From: an uncultured Caulobacteraceae bacterium
GTDB taxonomy: Bacteria; Pseudomonadota; Alphaproteobacteria; Caulobacterales; Caulobacteraceae
Assembly: GCA_937138625.1 (NCBI GenBank)
Contig: CAKZPF010000003.1
Span: 62,001-126,000, forward strand
DNA length: 64,000 nt
Reading direction: 5' to 3'
In this document: positions 62,689 to 64,000 of the stretch, piece after piece
Layout: each line of letters opens with the position of its first letter
Numbering within the stretch: position 1 is the stretch's first letter
The notes under the pieces: model-generated
What the model saw: the letters and a program-made list of their open reading frames with translations, nothing else
Databases searched by the model: none
What the model was told of the DNA's origin: nothing
Program-made: the position numbers and the translations under genes

Positions 62689-63186
62689 GTGGAAGCCGCG
62701 AGACGAGAAGATCCCCAGACCAGTGCCTTGCTGGCCCCTGCCTATATGAGCGTTCTGAGCTTGATTGAGCGGCTGCACAGGCAACTTTTGGATGTCATCA
62801 AGGATGGCCTGGAACGCCAAAATATCCGCGAGGTCACCAGCGTGCAGGCTTTGCTTTTGTATAACGTTGGCGATCAGGAATTCACCATTGGCGAGCTGAA
62901 GCGCCGGGGTCACTATTTGGGCTCGAACGTCAGTTACAACATCAAACAGCTGACCCAGATGGGCTTGATCGAGCAAGGCCGGTCCGACAGTGATCGCCGC
63001 GCCACCCTGATCAGCCTGACCAAAGCCGGCCGCGAGGTTGTGGGCGTCGTGCAGAGTATTTTCGACAAGCAACTGCATATGATGCATCAGGTCTATGGCT
63101 TTACGGCCGAGACCTTGGAAGAGCTGTCGAGTAAGCTGTTTCAATTGGAACGCTTTTGGGGCGACCAGGTGCGGTACCAGCTCTAG
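62689..63186 (+). CDS. MarR family transcriptional regulator
   Basis: A 165-residue winged-helix protein. Two N-terminal helices for dimerisation precede VTSVQALLLYNVGDQEFTIGEL and the recognition part RRGHYLGSNVSYNIKQL, with the wing DSDRRATLISLT. It resembles the alphaproteobacterial MarR group that includes LdtR and PetP. The start is a GTG at 62689; no stronger ATG precedes it. Targets are unknown: the valine operon upstream is co-directional, so autoregulation is more likely than control of that operon. Confidence 0.88.
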   Translation: MEAARREDPQTSALLAPAYMSVLSLIERLHRQLLDVIKDGLERQNIREVTSVQALLLYNVGDQEFTIGELKRRGHYLGSNVSYNIKQLTQMGLIEQGRSDSDRRATLISLTKAGREVVGVVQSIFDKQLHMMHQVYGFTAETLEELSSKLFQLERFWGDQVRYQL

Positions 63187-63279
63187 CGGCTGATCCCGAC
63201 CGATCCGGTTCTTATAAAAAATGCAGGCGCTTGTCGTTTCCGACTTTGCTTTTGTGCGGGCTGAGGGCAATCTGATCCC

Positions 63280-63516
63280 ATGAGCGATTTGGGCAAACGG
63301 CAAATCATCTTTGAAATGATCGTGGTGGGCGACTATGTGCGCGTGGCCACGGTGGATGTCAAAACAGGTCTTGAGGTCGTGGCTGTGGGTCCAAAATCGG
63401 CCTCGGAGTACGAGCTGAAAAAACTCGGTGAGCGCAAATTGATGCGTGTGCTTGAGCAGCATCTGGATCCGAACCACAAGAAAAAGCCAGGCACGCGGCC
63501 TGGCTTCACGATCTGA
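63280..63516 (+). CDS. Small conserved alphaproteobacterial protein (DUF6898-like)
   Basis: A 78-residue protein with the pattern IIFEMIVVGDYVRVATVD, TGLEVVAVGP and ASEYELKKLGERKLMRVL, which I recall from a short uncharacterised alphaproteobacterial family (DUF6898, recalled and not checked). No membrane or signal sequence. Its last codons (KKKPGTRPGF) lie within the hairpin that terminates mucR from the other side. Function unknown. Confidence 0.72.
   Translation: MSDLGKRQIIFEMIVVGDYVRVATVDVKTGLEVVAVGPKSASEYELKKLGERKLMRVLEQHLDPNHKKKPGTRPGFTI
63481..63506 (-). terminator. Terminator of mucR inside the neighbouring gene
   Basis: AAGCCAGGC and GCCTGGCTT pair around loop ACGCG; on the minus strand the stem runs into five T. 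It lies about 33 bases beyond the MucR stop, and overlaps the 3' end of the convergent small gene. Confidence 0.8.
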
Positions 63517-63538
63517 TTTTTTATTTTTCTATACCAGC

Positions 63539-63985
63539 CTAGGCCTTGGCTTTCTTCTTGCGGCCACCGGTGGTCTTGCCCAAGCCAATTTTGCGAGCAA
63601 ACTCTGAACGCTTTTTGGCATAGTTGGGGGCCGTCATAGGGTAATCTGAGGGCAGATTCCATTTGGCGCGATATTCATCAGGCGTCATGCCATAGACCGC
63701 CATCAGGTGACGTTTCAGCATTTTCAGCTTTTTGCCGTCTTCCAAGCAAACAATATAATCCGGCTTCACCGAGCGAGAAATGGCAACGGCAGGCTTTTGT
63801 TTTTCGGCTTTTTCAGGCTCTTGACCCAATTTGGTCATGGTGTTGTGTACGGACTTGACCAAATCAGGCACGTGATCCGCGTCAATTTTGTTATAGCTAA
63901 CAAACGAGGCCACAACATCAGCGGTCAGGCGCAACAATTCTTGGTTTTCAAAATCTTCGGCGGTCATGTGTGTATTGGCGTCCAT
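63539..63985 (-). CDS. mucR: MucR/Ros family transcriptional regulator
   Basis: A 148-residue DNA-binding protein. The Ros-type finger reads YIVCLEDGKKLKMLKRHLMAV (about 78-97) and is followed by MTPDEYRAKWNLPSDYPMTAP, the family hallmark. Of the four usual metal ligands only Cys 80 and His 93 are kept: Asp 83 stands where Ros has the second Cys, and no His follows at 97-98. Zinc-free variants are known in this family. The N-terminal oligomerisation region and basic tail are present. The start at 63985 has an AGAGGA site. It typically represses AT-rich promoters for exopolysaccharide, motility and other genes. Confidence 0.93.
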   Translation of the reverse strand: MDANTHMTAEDFENQELLRLTADVVASFVSYNKIDADHVPDLVKSVHNTMTKLGQEPEKAEKQKPAVAISRSVKPDYIVCLEDGKKLKMLKRHLMAVYGMTPDEYRAKWNLPSDYPMTAPNYAKKRSEFARKIGLGKTTGGRKKKAKA

Positions 63986-64000
63986 GGTGTCCTCTTGTCT

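Overview
The window reads as a contiguous piece of a moderately GC-rich alphaproteobacterial chromosome. The markers are the conserved order rpoZ-rsh-pyrE-pdxJ-acpS-lepB-rnc-era-recO-parC, the recG / sdhE-mfd divergent pair, a MucR/Ros-family regulator, an alphaproteobacterial-type MarR regulator, a phasin, and Bpt with ClpS/ClpA. I place it in a free-living, heptose-LPS-making, probably flagellated lineage of the Rhodospirillales type, but I cannot name a genus. No rRNA, tRNA, transposase, integrase, prophage or CRISPR array was seen.

Layout. 1-4.1 kb: leucine catabolism (methylcrotonyl-CoA carboxylase beta and alpha with a methylglutaconyl-CoA hydratase between them) and a DUF1489 gene. 4.1-7.9 kb: panC, a DD-carboxypeptidase with a SPOR domain, a phasin with a PhaR-like box, and a 590-base stretch holding one 27-codon candidate gene. 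7.9-12.9 kb: clpS-clpA, an acetyltransferase and a photolyase. 12.9-16.2 kb: an overlapping LPS inner-core operon, kdsA-hldE-hldD. 16.2-23.5 kb: a DUF3089 protein, recG, sdhE and mfd. 23.5-28.7 kb: the least ordinary part, with an AT-richer orphan gene, palindromic repeats, a degenerate PleD-like protein, acetoacetyl-CoA synthetase, a small Cys/His protein in an AT-rich islet, and a TusA-like protein. 28.8-35.3 kb: a periplasmic protein, an FAH-family enzyme, then a cobalamin riboswitch driving btuB-btuF-btuC-btuD. 35.2-42.6 kb: slt, dapA, smpB, a family-5 uracil-DNA glycosylase, a NYN-domain protein, folK and a HIT / GDPD / RidA operon. 42.9-52.9 kb: the conserved housekeeping block rpoZ to parC. 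52.9-59.3 kb: lemA, an M48 protease, bpt, motB, a flavin reductase, a beta-hydroxyacid dehydrogenase and two tandem paralogous membrane proteins. 59.4-62.6 kb: valine catabolism (acyl-CoA dehydrogenase, 3-hydroxyisobutyryl-CoA hydrolase, mmsB). 62.7-64 kb: a MarR regulator, a small conserved protein and MucR.

How the parts fit. Branched-chain amino acid breakdown is represented at both ends (leucine and valine arms). Acetoacetyl-CoA synthetase can take up the acetoacetate made at the end of leucine breakdown, and the phasin suggests polyhydroxyalkanoate storage of the resulting acyl-CoA. Bpt (adds Leu to N-terminal Asp/Glu), ClpS (reads the N-degron) and ClpA (unfolds) form a complete recognition arm of the bacterial N-degron pathway, though bpt lies 45 kb from clpSA. 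Many genes are coupled by ATGA or TGATG stop-start overlaps, so the operons are tight.

I do not see a clear new defence or mobile system. The observations I would follow first are the tandem membrane paralogs at 58.1-59.3 kb, one with a large soluble insertion; the pseudo-PleD protein at 24.4 kb; the nested palindrome at 4.13-4.25 kb and its relatives; the orphan with EF-hand-like half motifs at 23.5 kb; and the 27-codon candidate at 7.5 kb.
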